A stretch of 46,341 nt of DNA from CAZYIW01 sp964647705. GTDB taxonomy: Bacteria; Pseudomonadota; Gammaproteobacteria; PS1; Pseudothioglobaceae. The notes beneath the pieces are model-generated. The model saw only the letters and a program-made list of their open reading frames with translations, did not search any database and was not told where the DNA came from. A program made the position numbers and the translations under genes. Shown one piece after another: positions 23,570 through 32,293 of the stretch (position 1 is the first letter of the stretch; the number at the start of each line of letters is the position of its first letter). The stretch covers positions 1 to 46,341 of the forward strand of contig CAZYIW010000007.1 in the NCBI GenBank assembly GCA_964647705.1, read 5' to 3'.

Positions 23570-24230
23570 GAATACCCTTTATGTTTTGACCGATAAGCAG
23601 AACAACCGATAAAAAGATAGACAATAAAAGCATGTGATCACTACTGATTAACATTGCAATGATCGCTGCCAATAATGCAATTAAAAAAGGTTTGACTTGT
23701 TGTATTTTTTTCCACTGTTCCATCACCAACACCACAAACAAAGCAGTTAGCGTAAATTCCAATCCTTGTGAATTAAACTCGAAAGTCGAACCAATCAAGG
23801 CACCTAGCGTACAACCAAGTACCCAATAAGTGTGATTAAACAATGTAATTGTTAAATAATGTTGTTGTCTTTTTAAGCCATCTGGAGTTGATATTGTGGT
23901 TAATAAGGAATAAGTCTCATCTGTTAATCCAAAAATCAAATACAGTTTTCTAAAACCCCAAGCACCATAATCTTTTAATAACGACAATCCATAAAACATA
24001 TGCCGTGAATTGACTAAAAATATTGAAATAACAATCTCAAACAAACCAGCCCCAGCCGCCAGCAAACCCACAATCATAAACTGCCCTGCACCGGCATAAA
24101 CAAACACAGCCATGAGTGTTGCTAAATACCAGGGATAACCCAACTCCTGGAATAAAACACCAAAGGCTATACCAAGCGGAATATAACCAAACATCACTGG
24201 CAGTGTGGTTTTAAAAATATCTGATGTCAT
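23559..24230 (-). CDS. azlC: AzlC-like branched-chain amino-acid exporter
   Basis: A 223-residue membrane protein starting MTSDIFKTTLPVMFGYIPLGIAFG, with FVYAGAGQFMIVGL and NSRHMFYGLSLL as family signatures and FGLTDETYSLL near the middle. It forms the large part of the AzlCD exporter. It is the first gene of a minus-strand series reaching arsC and is divergent from accA. Confidence 0.93.
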   Translation of the reverse strand: MTSDIFKTTLPVMFGYIPLGIAFGVLFQELGYPWYLATLMAVFVYAGAGQFMIVGLLAAGAGLFEIVISIFLVNSRHMFYGLSLLKDYGAWGFRKLYLIFGLTDETYSLLTTISTPDGLKRQQHYLTITLFNHTYWVLGCTLGALIGSTFEFNSQGLEFTLTALFVVLVMEQWKKIQQVKPFLIALLAAIIAMLISSDHMLLLSIFLSVVLLIGQNIKGIRDE

Positions 24231-24320
24231 CGTCTTAAAGTGTATCTGTGTATTAGACCCATCTGCTATAATTCTCTGAATTATTTTATAATTTTTAATC
24301 TGTTTAATTATTGCATAAGC

Positions 24321-25271
24321 ATGAACCTAGATTATCTTGATTTTGAACAACCGATTGCCGAGTTAGAAGGCAAGATTCAAGCGCTTTGTAATATCAAAGA
24401 TAAAGCCGATATTGTCAAAGAAATGGAAGCACTAAAGGTCAAAAGTAATGCGCTGACTAAAAAGATTTTTTCATCTCTTAGTGATTGGCAAATCTCGCAA
24501 TTGGCTCGACACCCTCAAAGACTCTATACACTCGATTACATCGATCATGTTTTTGATGAATTTACTCAACTTCACGGCGATCGTGCCTATGCAGATGATC
24601 ATGCCATTATCGGCGGCGTGGCAAAATTAGCCGGCAAACCAGTGATGTTTGTTGGTCAGCAAAAAGGCAGAACTACTGCCCAAAAACTCAAGCATAATTT
24701 CGGCATGCCAAAGCCAGAAGGTTACCGCAAAGCACTAAGGCTGATGAAACTGGCTGAAAAATTCTCCATGCCAATTATTACTTTTATCGACACCCCTGGT
24801 GCTTATCCCGGTATTGGCGCTGAAGAACGTGGCCAATCGGAAGCCATTGCAAGAAATTTGTTTGAAATGTCGACTTTGAAAACGCCAATTATCTCTGTTG
24901 TTATTGGCGAAGGGGGTTCAGGCGGTGCATTGGCTGTTGCTGTGGCCGATGTGGTTATGATGTTTGAATACAGTATTTATTCTGTTATCTCACCGGAGGG
25001 ATGTGCATCCATTCTATATAAAGACGCATCCAAAGCCGACATTGCAGCTGAATCTTTAAAACTCACAAGCCCGCATTTGAAAAAATTGGGTTTGATCGAT
25101 GAAATTATCACAGAACCATTGGGTGGTATTCACCGTGACTATGATACCGCTAGGCAAGTGCTAAAGGATTCGTTGGTTGCCCAGCTAAAAAATGTCCAGT
25201 CACTTTCAATTGAGCAGTTACTGGCAAAAAGACAAGAAAAAATACTTAATTTTGGACAATTTAAAGAATAA
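24321..25271 (+). CDS. accA: Acetyl-CoA carboxylase carboxyltransferase alpha subunit
   Basis: One half of the carboxyltransferase that makes malonyl-CoA for fatty-acid synthesis. The start at 24,321 gives 316 residues (MNLDYLDFEQPIAELEGKI), close to E. coli AccA (319). Earlier codons to 24,240 give an atypical leader and lie in the promoter region. GAYPGIGAEERGQSEAIARNL and VIGEGGSGGALAV are the CoA- and biotin-site motifs. accD is not in the window. Confidence 0.97.
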   Translation: MNLDYLDFEQPIAELEGKIQALCNIKDKADIVKEMEALKVKSNALTKKIFSSLSDWQISQLARHPQRLYTLDYIDHVFDEFTQLHGDRAYADDHAIIGGVAKLAGKPVMFVGQQKGRTTAQKLKHNFGMPKPEGYRKALRLMKLAEKFSMPIITFIDTPGAYPGIGAEERGQSEAIARNLFEMSTLKTPIISVVIGEGGSGGALAVAVADVVMMFEYSIYSVISPEGCASILYKDASKADIAAESLKLTSPHLKKLGLIDEIITEPLGGIHRDYDTARQVLKDSLVAQLKNVQSLSIEQLLAKRQEKILNFGQFKE

Positions 25272-26424
25272 AGATTCTTTTCTTACAGATAAAGCCATTG
25301 TTGTTGCCCTAAGCGGCGGTATTGATTCGGTTGTTTTACTGCATTATTTGCATCATCACTTTGGCCAACAACTGCGTGCTATTCACTGCAATCACCACCT
25401 GTCTAAACACGCCAACCAATGGTCAGATTTTTGTCAAAAACTGTGTCATGATTTAGGTATTGACCTAACTCATATCGATATCTATCTAGAAAATGACGCT
25501 AACATAGAAGAAAATGCACGTAAAAAACGCTATCATTCAATATCTTGTAATTTAGAAAAAAACGAAGTGTTGTGTACCGCACACCATCAAAACGATCAGG
25601 CTGAAACGCTACTTTTGCAGTTGTTTAGAGGGGCTGGTGTGGCAGGGCTGAGCGCCATGCCCAAACTTAAAACCTTGGCAAAAGGTTTTCACTATCGACC
25701 TTTTCTGGAGGTTGAAAAAAAACACATTATTGACTTTGCTACAAAGCACAAACTTAATTGGATCGAAGACGATAGCAACAAAAACACAGATTTTAGACGC
25801 AATTTTTTGAGAAATAGCATCATTCCTCAATTAGAAAAAAACTTTAAGAGCCTCTCTCAAACACTCTCAAGAAGTGCCAAACATCAATCTGAAGCTTTAA
25901 AATTGACCACAGAATTGGCAAAAATTGACATTGAGAACGGGAACATTCTTAACAACGAGGGTAGGATTTTAATTGATGCGTTAAAAAAACTGAGTGCGCA
26001 TCGTATTAAAAATGTTCTTCGCCACCAGATAAGATCTTTGGGCTTTGCCGCCCCCAGTGAAAAAATCATGCACCAGATAATTGTGTTATTGGATGCCAAA
26101 GAAGACGCACAACCTTTGGTCTCTTGGCAATCGTTTGAGGTGAGGCGTTTTCAAGGTGCGTTGTATTTTATTGACGCTAGTGAGCATAAAGAGCCTGATT
26201 TCTGCCCCTACCATGCTGAATTTAAAAATTTGGCAAATTTTTCCATTCGTTATCGATCACAAGGTCAACGCATCAAATTACCGGGTAAAAAACACTCGCA
26301 ATCGTTAAAAAAAGTTCTGCAGGAGGCCAATATCCCACCTTGGGAGCGCAATTCGCTAAGAATGTATTATATTGACGATCAATTACGCGCCATGGAGCGA
26401 CTTGGACACATGTCTGAGGGATAA
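25192..26424 (+). CDS. tilS: tRNA(Ile)-lysidine synthase TilS
   Basis: Modifies C34 of tRNA-Ile(CAU) to lysidine so that it reads AUA. The PP-loop SGGIDS lies at residues 41-46, followed by HCNHHLS, the substrate-binding domain, and the C-terminal domain with GKKHSQSLKKVLQEANIPPWER. An ATG start at 25,192 overlaps accA by 80 bases. The TTG at 25,252 would cut the overlap to 20 bases and place SGG where E. coli TilS has it. The N-terminus is therefore uncertain. Confidence 0.93.
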   Translation: MSSHFQLSSYWQKDKKKYLILDNLKNKDSFLTDKAIVVALSGGIDSVVLLHYLHHHFGQQLRAIHCNHHLSKHANQWSDFCQKLCHDLGIDLTHIDIYLENDANIEENARKKRYHSISCNLEKNEVLCTAHHQNDQAETLLLQLFRGAGVAGLSAMPKLKTLAKGFHYRPFLEVEKKHIIDFATKHKLNWIEDDSNKNTDFRRNFLRNSIIPQLEKNFKSLSQTLSRSAKHQSEALKLTTELAKIDIENGNILNNEGRILIDALKKLSAHRIKNVLRHQIRSLGFAAPSEKIMHQIIVLLDAKEDAQPLVSWQSFEVRRFQGALYFIDASEHKEPDFCPYHAEFKNLANFSIRYRSQGQRIKLPGKKHSQSLKKVLQEANIPPWERNSLRMYYIDDQLRAMERLGHMSEG

Positions 26425-26425
26425 T

Positions 26426-26866
26426 TTATAAGTAAGGATTGGCAATATTCATTTTTTTTAAAATTTTGACCTCAAGCGCTTCCATTGTCTCGGCTTCTTC
26501 CGGTTGGATATGGTCATAACCCAATAAGTGGAGTGTGCCATGCACCGCCATATGCATCAGGTGATTCTCAAAAGTCTTATTTTGTTGTTCTGCCTCCAGT
26601 CTAACCACATCTAAACAAATGACCACATCCCCTAGGATGGCCTCACCCACTTCTTCGGGCAAATCTGAGGGAAAAGACAAAACATTAGTGGATTGATTTT
26701 TGTTTCGATAAGTGTCATTGAGGTTTTGAATCTCTTCAACATCAACCATACGAACTAACAATTCGCTATCGCCCTTGCCTAAATCAGTCAGAAGCAGGTC
26801 TAAATGAGTAATGAGTTTTTCTTCATCAATTGATTTGTCGTTAATACTGTTTTGAATAACAACCAT
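26426..26866 (-). CDS. ybeY: Endoribonuclease YbeY (16S rRNA maturation)
   Basis: A zinc endoribonuclease for 16S rRNA 3' maturation and ribosome quality control. The triple-histidine motif HMAVHGTLHLLGYDH is near the C-terminus, with TNVLSFPSD in the middle. ATG 26,866 gives 146 residues (MVVIQNSINDKS); ATG 26,878 is 4 codons earlier. It is convergent with tilS (1-base gap) and divergent from priA, whose promoter region it nearly touches. Confidence 0.95.
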   Translation of the reverse strand: MVVIQNSINDKSIDEEKLITHLDLLLTDLGKGDSELLVRMVDVEEIQNLNDTYRNKNQSTNVLSFPSDLPEEVGEAILGDVVICLDVVRLEAEQQNKTFENHLMHMAVHGTLHLLGYDHIQPEEAETMEALEVKILKKMNIANPYL

Positions 26867-26889
26867 TGCATAAAACACTGTGCGATAAA

Positions 26890-28890
26890 ATGAATCATTT
26901 TACCCAACTGAGGTTATTGGTTTTGTCGTCAATTGTCCAAGTCGCTGTCAATGTGCCGCTTTATCAAACTTTTGATTACTTGTGTGAATCTAGTGTTGCT
27001 ATTGGTGCACGCGTCAAAGTCCCTTTTGGTCGAAAAAAAATGATTGGTATCGTCTTAGGGCACAAAGACAAAAGTGATTTTTCAAAATTAAAACAGGTTG
27101 AACTGGTGATCGATGATGCACCTATTCTCGATAGCACGATGCTGGATTTTTTGCAGTGGGCCTCAAACTATTACCACCATCCAATTGGTGAGGTGCTTTG
27201 TGCGGCCATGCCAAAAAACCTCCGTTTAGGCAAACCTGCAATCATTAAAAAAACACCCACGAAATCTAGAGTTACAAAGCCAGCTGACTTTGAGCCAACT
27301 GAAGAACAAAACTCTGCCACAAAAAGTATCGTGGCATCACTCGATACCTATCAGCCTTTTTTATTATTTGGCATAACCGGCAGTGGCAAAACAGAAGTGT
27401 ATCTCAATGCAGCTGAAAAAGCACTCTCACAACAAAAACAAGTTTTAGTCCTAGTGCCTGAAATTGGCCTCACACCGCAAATGGTAAAACGTTTTAATAA
27501 AAGACTTGATACACTTGTGGTATCGATTCATTCGCAACTCAACGAAACACAAAAACTCGACGCTTATTTGCTGGCCAAACAAGGCAGTGCCGGGGTGGTG
27601 TTAGGCACTCGAAGTGCCATCTTTACCCCAATGCCAAACTTAGGCTTGATTATTGTTGATGAGGAACATGACAATTCATTTAAACAGCAATCTGGATTTC
27701 GATACAACGCCAGAGATTTAAGCTTTATTCGCGCGAAAAAAAGTCATATTCCAGTAGTGTTTGGTACAGCCACTCCTTCTCTTGAAACACTAAAAAATGT
27801 CGTTGACCAAAAGATTAAAAATCTCACACTCGCGGGACGAGCAACGGGTGCCAAAATGCCCTTAGTTACTTTGATTGACACGAGTAGAGATGCAATCAAC
27901 CAACTTTCTACACAACTCATTGAAAGCATAAAACAAACACTTGATAACAACAAACAAGCCATGGTGTTTATCAATCGTCGTGGTTATGCGCCAATTTATT
28001 TTTGTCCCAATTGTGGTTGGCGCGCATTGTGCGAGCATTGTGATGCCACAATGGTTTACCACCACGGCATTAACCGTCTTAAATGTCATCATTGTAATGC
28101 CGAGCACCTTCCACAAAATTGTTGCCCTGAATGCGATCACGATGGACTTGAGGTTTTGGGTTATGGTACGGAAAGATTAGAAAAAACCTTGGAATCTTAT
28201 TTCCCTAAAGCCTCTATTATTCGCATTGACAGAGACACCACCAGACGCAAAAAATCTTTTAACCAACACCTAGAAAAAATCAACTCAGGTGAGTCTTGCA
28301 TTATTGTTGGCACACAAATGCTGGCCAAAGGTCACGACTTCGCAAACCTAGACATGGTAGGTGTTATTGACGTGGATATGGGCCTATTGTCACTTGACTT
28401 TCGTGCCACTGAACATTTGGCTCAATTGCTTATTCAAGTCTCAGGGCGAGCTGGGCGGGCAAAAGACCAAGGTGAAGTGGTGATCCAAACCAGATTTAAA
28501 GATCATCTTATTTTTCAACATGTTTTACGTTCTCGATATTTGACTTTCGCAAATCATCTACTTAAAGAGCGACAAAGAGTCGGATTGCCGCCGTTTAGTT
28601 TTCAAGCATTATTATGTGCCAATGCCAAAAATAAAAAAGTGGCTTGGGATTTTCTTACCGAAGCTGCGGCTTTGATTCAGCAAATTGATGTTGATGGCGT
28701 TGATCTTTGGGGGCCGGCTCCGGCACTGATTGAAAAAAAATCCGATTATTATTATTGCAACCTTTATCTGCAATCTAATGCTCGAGCTGAGTTACATCAA
28801 ACACTTTCCACATTTGTAAACAACACACATCGACTCAAGTTGATTAACAAAGTGCGCTGGTATTTGGATGTTGATCCAATTGAGAATTAG
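26890..28890 (+). CDS. priA: Primosomal helicase PriA
   Basis: A replication-restart helicase. The N-terminal DNA-binding domain begins VQVAVNVPLYQTFDYL. Walker A is GITGSGKTEVYL, DEEH is in IVDEEHDNSFKQQ, and eight zinc cysteines lie in CPNCGWRALCEHC and the following CHHC-CPEC pairs. ATG 26,890 sits in a TAAAAT that resembles a -10 box. A TTG at 26,923 has GAGG about 9 bases upstream and gives the typical N-terminus (SSIVQVAV), so the true start may be there. Confidence 0.96.
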   Translation: MNHFTQLRLLVLSSIVQVAVNVPLYQTFDYLCESSVAIGARVKVPFGRKKMIGIVLGHKDKSDFSKLKQVELVIDDAPILDSTMLDFLQWASNYYHHPIGEVLCAAMPKNLRLGKPAIIKKTPTKSRVTKPADFEPTEEQNSATKSIVASLDTYQPFLLFGITGSGKTEVYLNAAEKALSQQKQVLVLVPEIGLTPQMVKRFNKRLDTLVVSIHSQLNETQKLDAYLLAKQGSAGVVLGTRSAIFTPMPNLGLIIVDEEHDNSFKQQSGFRYNARDLSFIRAKKSHIPVVFGTATPSLETLKNVVDQKIKNLTLAGRATGAKMPLVTLIDTSRDAINQLSTQLIESIKQTLDNNKQAMVFINRRGYAPIYFCPNCGWRALCEHCDATMVYHHGINRLKCHHCNAEHLPQNCCPECDHDGLEVLGYGTERLEKTLESYFPKASIIRIDRDTTRRKKSFNQHLEKINSGESCIIVGTQMLAKGHDFANLDMVGVIDVDMGLLSLDFRATEHLAQLLIQVSGRAGRAKDQGEVVIQTRFKDHLIFQHVLRSRYLTFANHLLKERQRVGLPPFSFQALLCANAKNKKVAWDFLTEAAALIQQIDVDGVDLWGPAPALIEKKSDYYYCNLYLQSNARAELHQTLSTFVNNTHRLKLINKVRWYLDVDPIEN

Positions 28891-28895
28891 CCATT

Positions 28896-29480
28896 TCAAT
28901 CAAAATCTTTAGCCAGTTCTGATTGTAACGCCGGTTCTAATTGTATTTGATGTTTGTAATTAGGGTGCTCAACGCCCAAAAAAACAGCCTCTAAGGCACA
29001 AAAGTCTCGAATCATCTGCGCGGAGAACTCAAAGCGCATGAAATGCACTGAAGACGTTTTTTCTTCTGTTTCCCTGTCAAGATCTTCATTGCATATGGCA
29101 TAGACTTTAGTGTGAGAGCCCACTTGGAAATAAACCTTGCGTTCAATGCCAATCAATTCTGCTAATGCGCTCTTCCTTTCGCTCTGATCGCTGTATTCAA
29201 TCATCATTGTTGCTTTTAGGTTTTTACCATTGGGGATGAGTGGGTTATAAACATCGAGCTCTTCTTGAATGCCATCAGCCTCAAAAATTTTCTCAATACG
29301 TAGCATTTCTTGCACCTGGTATTGAATGGTTTGGCGATTTTCAAACAAAAAACGCAAATGCTCTCCAAGCCCAACCTCTCTTGCTTTTTTTGTCTCAATA
29401 ACATTTTTTCTAAACTTATTTCGTTGTTGTGCATAAGCTTCTAACGATAATAAGTCCTCTCGCGTCAGTGTGTGACTCAT
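28896..29480 (-). CDS. DUF3501 family protein
   Basis: A 194-residue soluble protein starting MSHTLTREDLLSLEAYAQQRNKFRK, with HLRFLFENRQTIQYQVQEMLRIEKI, the DUF3501 signature. Function is unknown. It is the third gene after rubrerythrin and an Fe-S oxidoreductase, a trio I recall seeing together in other proteobacteria. It ends 5 bases from the convergent priA. Confidence 0.88.
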   Translation of the reverse strand: MSHTLTREDLLSLEAYAQQRNKFRKNVIETKKAREVGLGEHLRFLFENRQTIQYQVQEMLRIEKIFEADGIQEELDVYNPLIPNGKNLKATMMIEYSDQSERKSALAELIGIERKVYFQVGSHTKVYAICNEDLDRETEEKTSSVHFMRFEFSAQMIRDFCALEAVFLGVEHPNYKHQIQLEPALQSELAKDFD

Positions 29481-29491
29481 GTGTATTCTCC

Positions 29492-30796
29492 TTATAAGCC
29501 GTAGGCCATTTTTACCAAACTAATAGGATGGATTGACTCCACATTTTCTTGTGCAATATGGGCAATATGATTACCTGCCATTACACAGTCACTCACAATA
29601 ATATTGGTATCTTTGGTAATTTTCTTCGCAATGGGTTTACCAATTTTAACCGCATAGGTGTGTGTATCAACTCGCACACCATAAGTGCCGTCATGTCCGG
29701 AACAGCGTTGTGCGATATCAATATCTAACTGTGGAATCATTTGCAGGATATTTTTTGTGTGTGTGCCAATATTTTGCACACGTTGATGACAAGCCATGTG
29801 ATAAAGCACTGACTGGTCAATGGCTTTGAAATCTGTATCTAATTGGTCATTTTTTTGCAAAAAAGACAGGTATTCGAATGGATCATAAAACGCTTGTGAT
29901 ATTTTTTGGATATTTTGATCCTCATTTAGAATCATTGGTAATTCGTTCTTAAACATCAAGACACAAGAAGGGATTGGTGCCATTAGCTGATAACCTTGGT
30001 TCACCAGCTCCATCAATGGAGCGATATTCTCATTGGCGTATTCAACAACAGAATCGATGTCTCCAATCTCCATTTTTGGCATACCGCAACATTGGGTTTT
30101 TTTAATCAACTGAACCTCAACATTATTGTGCCTAAGGACATCGACTAAATCTAAAACCGACTGTGGGTCGTTATACTCTCCATAGCAAGTGCCAAAGATG
30201 GCTACTTTATTTTGCTCGGCTTTGTCTGAGACATTAAAACGTTTTGAAAGTGTTTTTGTGTGATATTGAGGGACCAATGCATCCTTGTGTACACCAAGTA
30301 TCTTTGCTGTTAATTTTCGAAGGGTTTTGTTTTGATTACTCCAATTAACCACAGATGAGACAACTGGCTTTGATGCCACCGACCCAACTTTTTGTGGAGA
30401 GGCCAATACCTTATGTGACCATTGGACCTTTCCTTTTTTAAATTCTATGGCCTTGGCCCTTAGCATCAAATGTGGGAAATCTACATTCCACTCATGTGGC
30501 GGCACATAAGGACATTTGGTCATATAGCACAAATCACAAAGGTAGCATTCATCAACGACTTTTTTATAATCGGCTTTATCAACGCCATCGACCTCAAAAG
30601 TATCTGACTCATCAATCAAGTCAAATAGTGTTGGGAAAGACTTACACAAACTCACACAACGACGACAACCATGACATATATCAAACACTCTTTCCAATTC
30701 TTCGTTAAGAGCGTTTTCATTGTAAAAGCTGGGATCTTGCCAATTAATAGGATGGCGTGTTGGCGCCTCAAGATTGCCCTCTCGATTAATACTCAT
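29492..30796 (-). CDS. GlpC/HdrD-like Fe-S oxidoreductase
   Basis: A 434-residue soluble protein. Residues about 38-115 carry two [4Fe-4S] sites: CHGCRRCVSLCKSFP and CYLCDLCYMTKCPYVPP. The C-terminal half has the heterodisulfide-reductase-type region with one intact CCG (QCCGMPKMEIGD). The second appears as RCSGHDGTYG, where Ser replaces one Cys. With rubrerythrin upstream and DUF3501 downstream, it may pass electrons for peroxide reduction; that is inference. Confidence 0.87.
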   Translation of the reverse strand: MSINREGNLEAPTRHPINWQDPSFYNENALNEELERVFDICHGCRRCVSLCKSFPTLFDLIDESDTFEVDGVDKADYKKVVDECYLCDLCYMTKCPYVPPHEWNVDFPHLMLRAKAIEFKKGKVQWSHKVLASPQKVGSVASKPVVSSVVNWSNQNKTLRKLTAKILGVHKDALVPQYHTKTLSKRFNVSDKAEQNKVAIFGTCYGEYNDPQSVLDLVDVLRHNNVEVQLIKKTQCCGMPKMEIGDIDSVVEYANENIAPLMELVNQGYQLMAPIPSCVLMFKNELPMILNEDQNIQKISQAFYDPFEYLSFLQKNDQLDTDFKAIDQSVLYHMACHQRVQNIGTHTKNILQMIPQLDIDIAQRCSGHDGTYGVRVDTHTYAVKIGKPIAKKITKDTNIIVSDCVMAGNHIAHIAQENVESIHPISLVKMAYGL

Positions 30797-30816
30797 ATTA
30801 CAATCCTAAATTTGTA

Positions 30817-30838
30817 CACCGCTTGTAAACAAGCGGTG
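30817..30838. terminator. Hairpin between rubrerythrin and Fe-S oxidoreductase genes
   Basis: CACCGCTTG and CAAGCGGTG pair perfectly (9 pairs) around TAAA. No U run follows on the minus strand, so it is more likely a processing or partial-termination element than a strong terminator. It could make rubrerythrin mRNA more abundant than that of the downstream genes. Confidence 0.6.
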
Positions 30839-30846
30839 GGAATTTG

Positions 30847-31266
30847 CTACAGGCTGTCTAGGGCTTTTTGATAACGATTGGCATGAGAACGCTCTGCCTT
30901 AGCCAAAGTTTCAAACCAGTCTGCTATCTCGTCAAAACCTTCTTCTCTAGCTGTTTTAGCCATGCCAGGGTACATATCTGTGTATTCATGTGTTTCTCCA
31001 TGAATAGCACTGGCAAGCATATCAGAGACTTCAGATGCCGGCATGTCTGTGCCTGGATCACCCACACCACCATCTATTAGGTGTTCCATATGACCGTGCG
31101 CATGACCTGTTTCACCTTCGGCTGTAGATCTAAATAGTGCTGCAATATCTGGCTCGCCCAATACATCGCATTGGTTGGCAAAATATAAATAGCGTCTATT
31201 GGCCTGTGATTCCCCAGCAAAAGCGTCTTTTAAACTTTGTTCAGTTTGACTTCCTTTAAGTGACAT
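30847..31266 (-). CDS. Rubrerythrin without rubredoxin domain
   Basis: A 139-residue four-helix diiron protein that would reduce hydrogen peroxide. Metal-ligand glutamates are in FAGESQANRRYLYFA, EGETGHAHGHM, IHGETHEYTDMYP and AKAERSHANRY. It stops after the bundle and lacks the C-terminal CxxC rubredoxin domain of classical rubrerythrin, so electrons must come from another protein. The promoter has TATAAT at 31,299-31,304 (minus) and GGAG before the ATG. It is divergent from an OxyR-like gene. Confidence 0.93.
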   Translation of the reverse strand: MSLKGSQTEQSLKDAFAGESQANRRYLYFANQCDVLGEPDIAALFRSTAEGETGHAHGHMEHLIDGGVGDPGTDMPASEVSDMLASAIHGETHEYTDMYPGMAKTAREEGFDEIADWFETLAKAERSHANRYQKALDSL

Positions 31267-31334
31267 TATTTTCTCCTTTTATTGTTAAACGAATGGTTAT
31301 TATAGAACTTAATTTTATTTTAGTAAAACGAATA

Positions 31335-31357
31335 TTTTAGAATATAATATTCTAAAA
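31335..31357. promoter_or_regulatory. Perfect palindromic operator before the OxyR-like gene
   Basis: Arms TTTTAGAATAT (31,335-31,345) and ATATTCTAAAA (31,347-31,357) flank a single A. TATAAT (31,343-31,348) lies inside it and predicts a start site near 31,355, 14 bases before the ATG. A LysR-type regulator bound here would block its own promoter and could act on the divergent rubrerythrin promoter. Confidence 0.6.
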
Positions 31358-31368
31358 AATAGAACAAT

Positions 31369-32220
31369 ATGTCAATAACAATCAAAAATTTAAAATACCT
31401 TTTGGCTCTGCATAAAACACAACATTTTGGCAAGGCTGCTAGCGCCAGTTATGTGAGTCCATCATCCTTTAGTACTGGTATTTCCAATCTTGAAAAATCC
31501 CTTGGGGTAATACTGGTAGAAAGAGACAATAAAAATGTGCTTTTTACCTCGATTGGCGAGAGAATTGTCCAACAAGCAAGATTGACAATCAGTGAGGTTG
31601 AAACGTTAATTGAAATTGCTCATACCGATTTTTTTCACTCGGAAGTCACCGTCGGTGTTATTCCAACTATCTCAACCTATCTTTTGCCACAATTTATAGC
31701 GAATTTAAACAAACACTATCCAGGGCTTAAAGTCGCTTTCAAAGAAGACACTAGTGAGCGCTTAATTGGGCAACTTGAGGAGGCAAAAATAGACATGGCT
31801 ATATTTGCTTTTCCTTATGACCTGCCAGATCTTATCGATTATGTTGAGGTCTTTACAGACCCAATCTGTTTTATCCATCATCGAAACAGAGAAAAAAAAT
31901 TTATTGAAGATGGGTCGTTATTGATGTTGGAACAAGGTCACTGCCTCAGATCGCATATTTTGCAAAACAACCGTATTCTCAATCAGCACATAGCTAACTT
32001 TTCCTGCACCAGTATTGATACGCTTTTGGCCATGGTAAATATAGATTTTGGTGTTAGTTTTTTACCAAAAATGGCACTAGATTTTGGCGTATTAGACCAT
32101 TATCCTCATGTTGTTGCTGATGACAATTGCCAACAAGCAAAAAGAGGTATTGGTGTGATTTATCGAAAAAACAATCCACATGCAGAAAATATCCAGAAGC
32201 TGGCACAATTACTAAAATAG
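31369..32220 (+). CDS. OxyR-like LysR-family regulator
   Basis: A 283-residue regulator with an N-terminal winged helix (residues 1-60, MSITIKNLKYLLALHKTQHFGKAA) and an effector domain. LLMLEQGHCLR puts C192 at the peroxide-sensing cysteine of OxyR. The resolving cysteine, normally 9 residues later, is missing; the next is C213, 21 residues on. It is divergent from rubrerythrin, which fits peroxide control, but its redox switch must differ from the E. coli one. Confidence 0.88.
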   Translation: MSITIKNLKYLLALHKTQHFGKAASASYVSPSSFSTGISNLEKSLGVILVERDNKNVLFTSIGERIVQQARLTISEVETLIEIAHTDFFHSEVTVGVIPTISTYLLPQFIANLNKHYPGLKVAFKEDTSERLIGQLEEAKIDMAIFAFPYDLPDLIDYVEVFTDPICFIHHRNREKKFIEDGSLLMLEQGHCLRSHILQNNRILNQHIANFSCTSIDTLLAMVNIDFGVSFLPKMALDFGVLDHYPHVVADDNCQQAKRGIGVIYRKNNPHAENIQKLAQLLK

Positions 32221-32293
32221 TTAAGACGATTGACACTTGTTTTTGACAAAAAATCGTTCTATACTCTAAATAAATAATTTTCAAGGGCTTGCC

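Noticed and set aside
27862..28180. Frames on both strands over the PriA zinc-finger region
   Set aside because: They mirror the conserved cysteine-rich region of PriA and show no independent motif or ribosome binding site.
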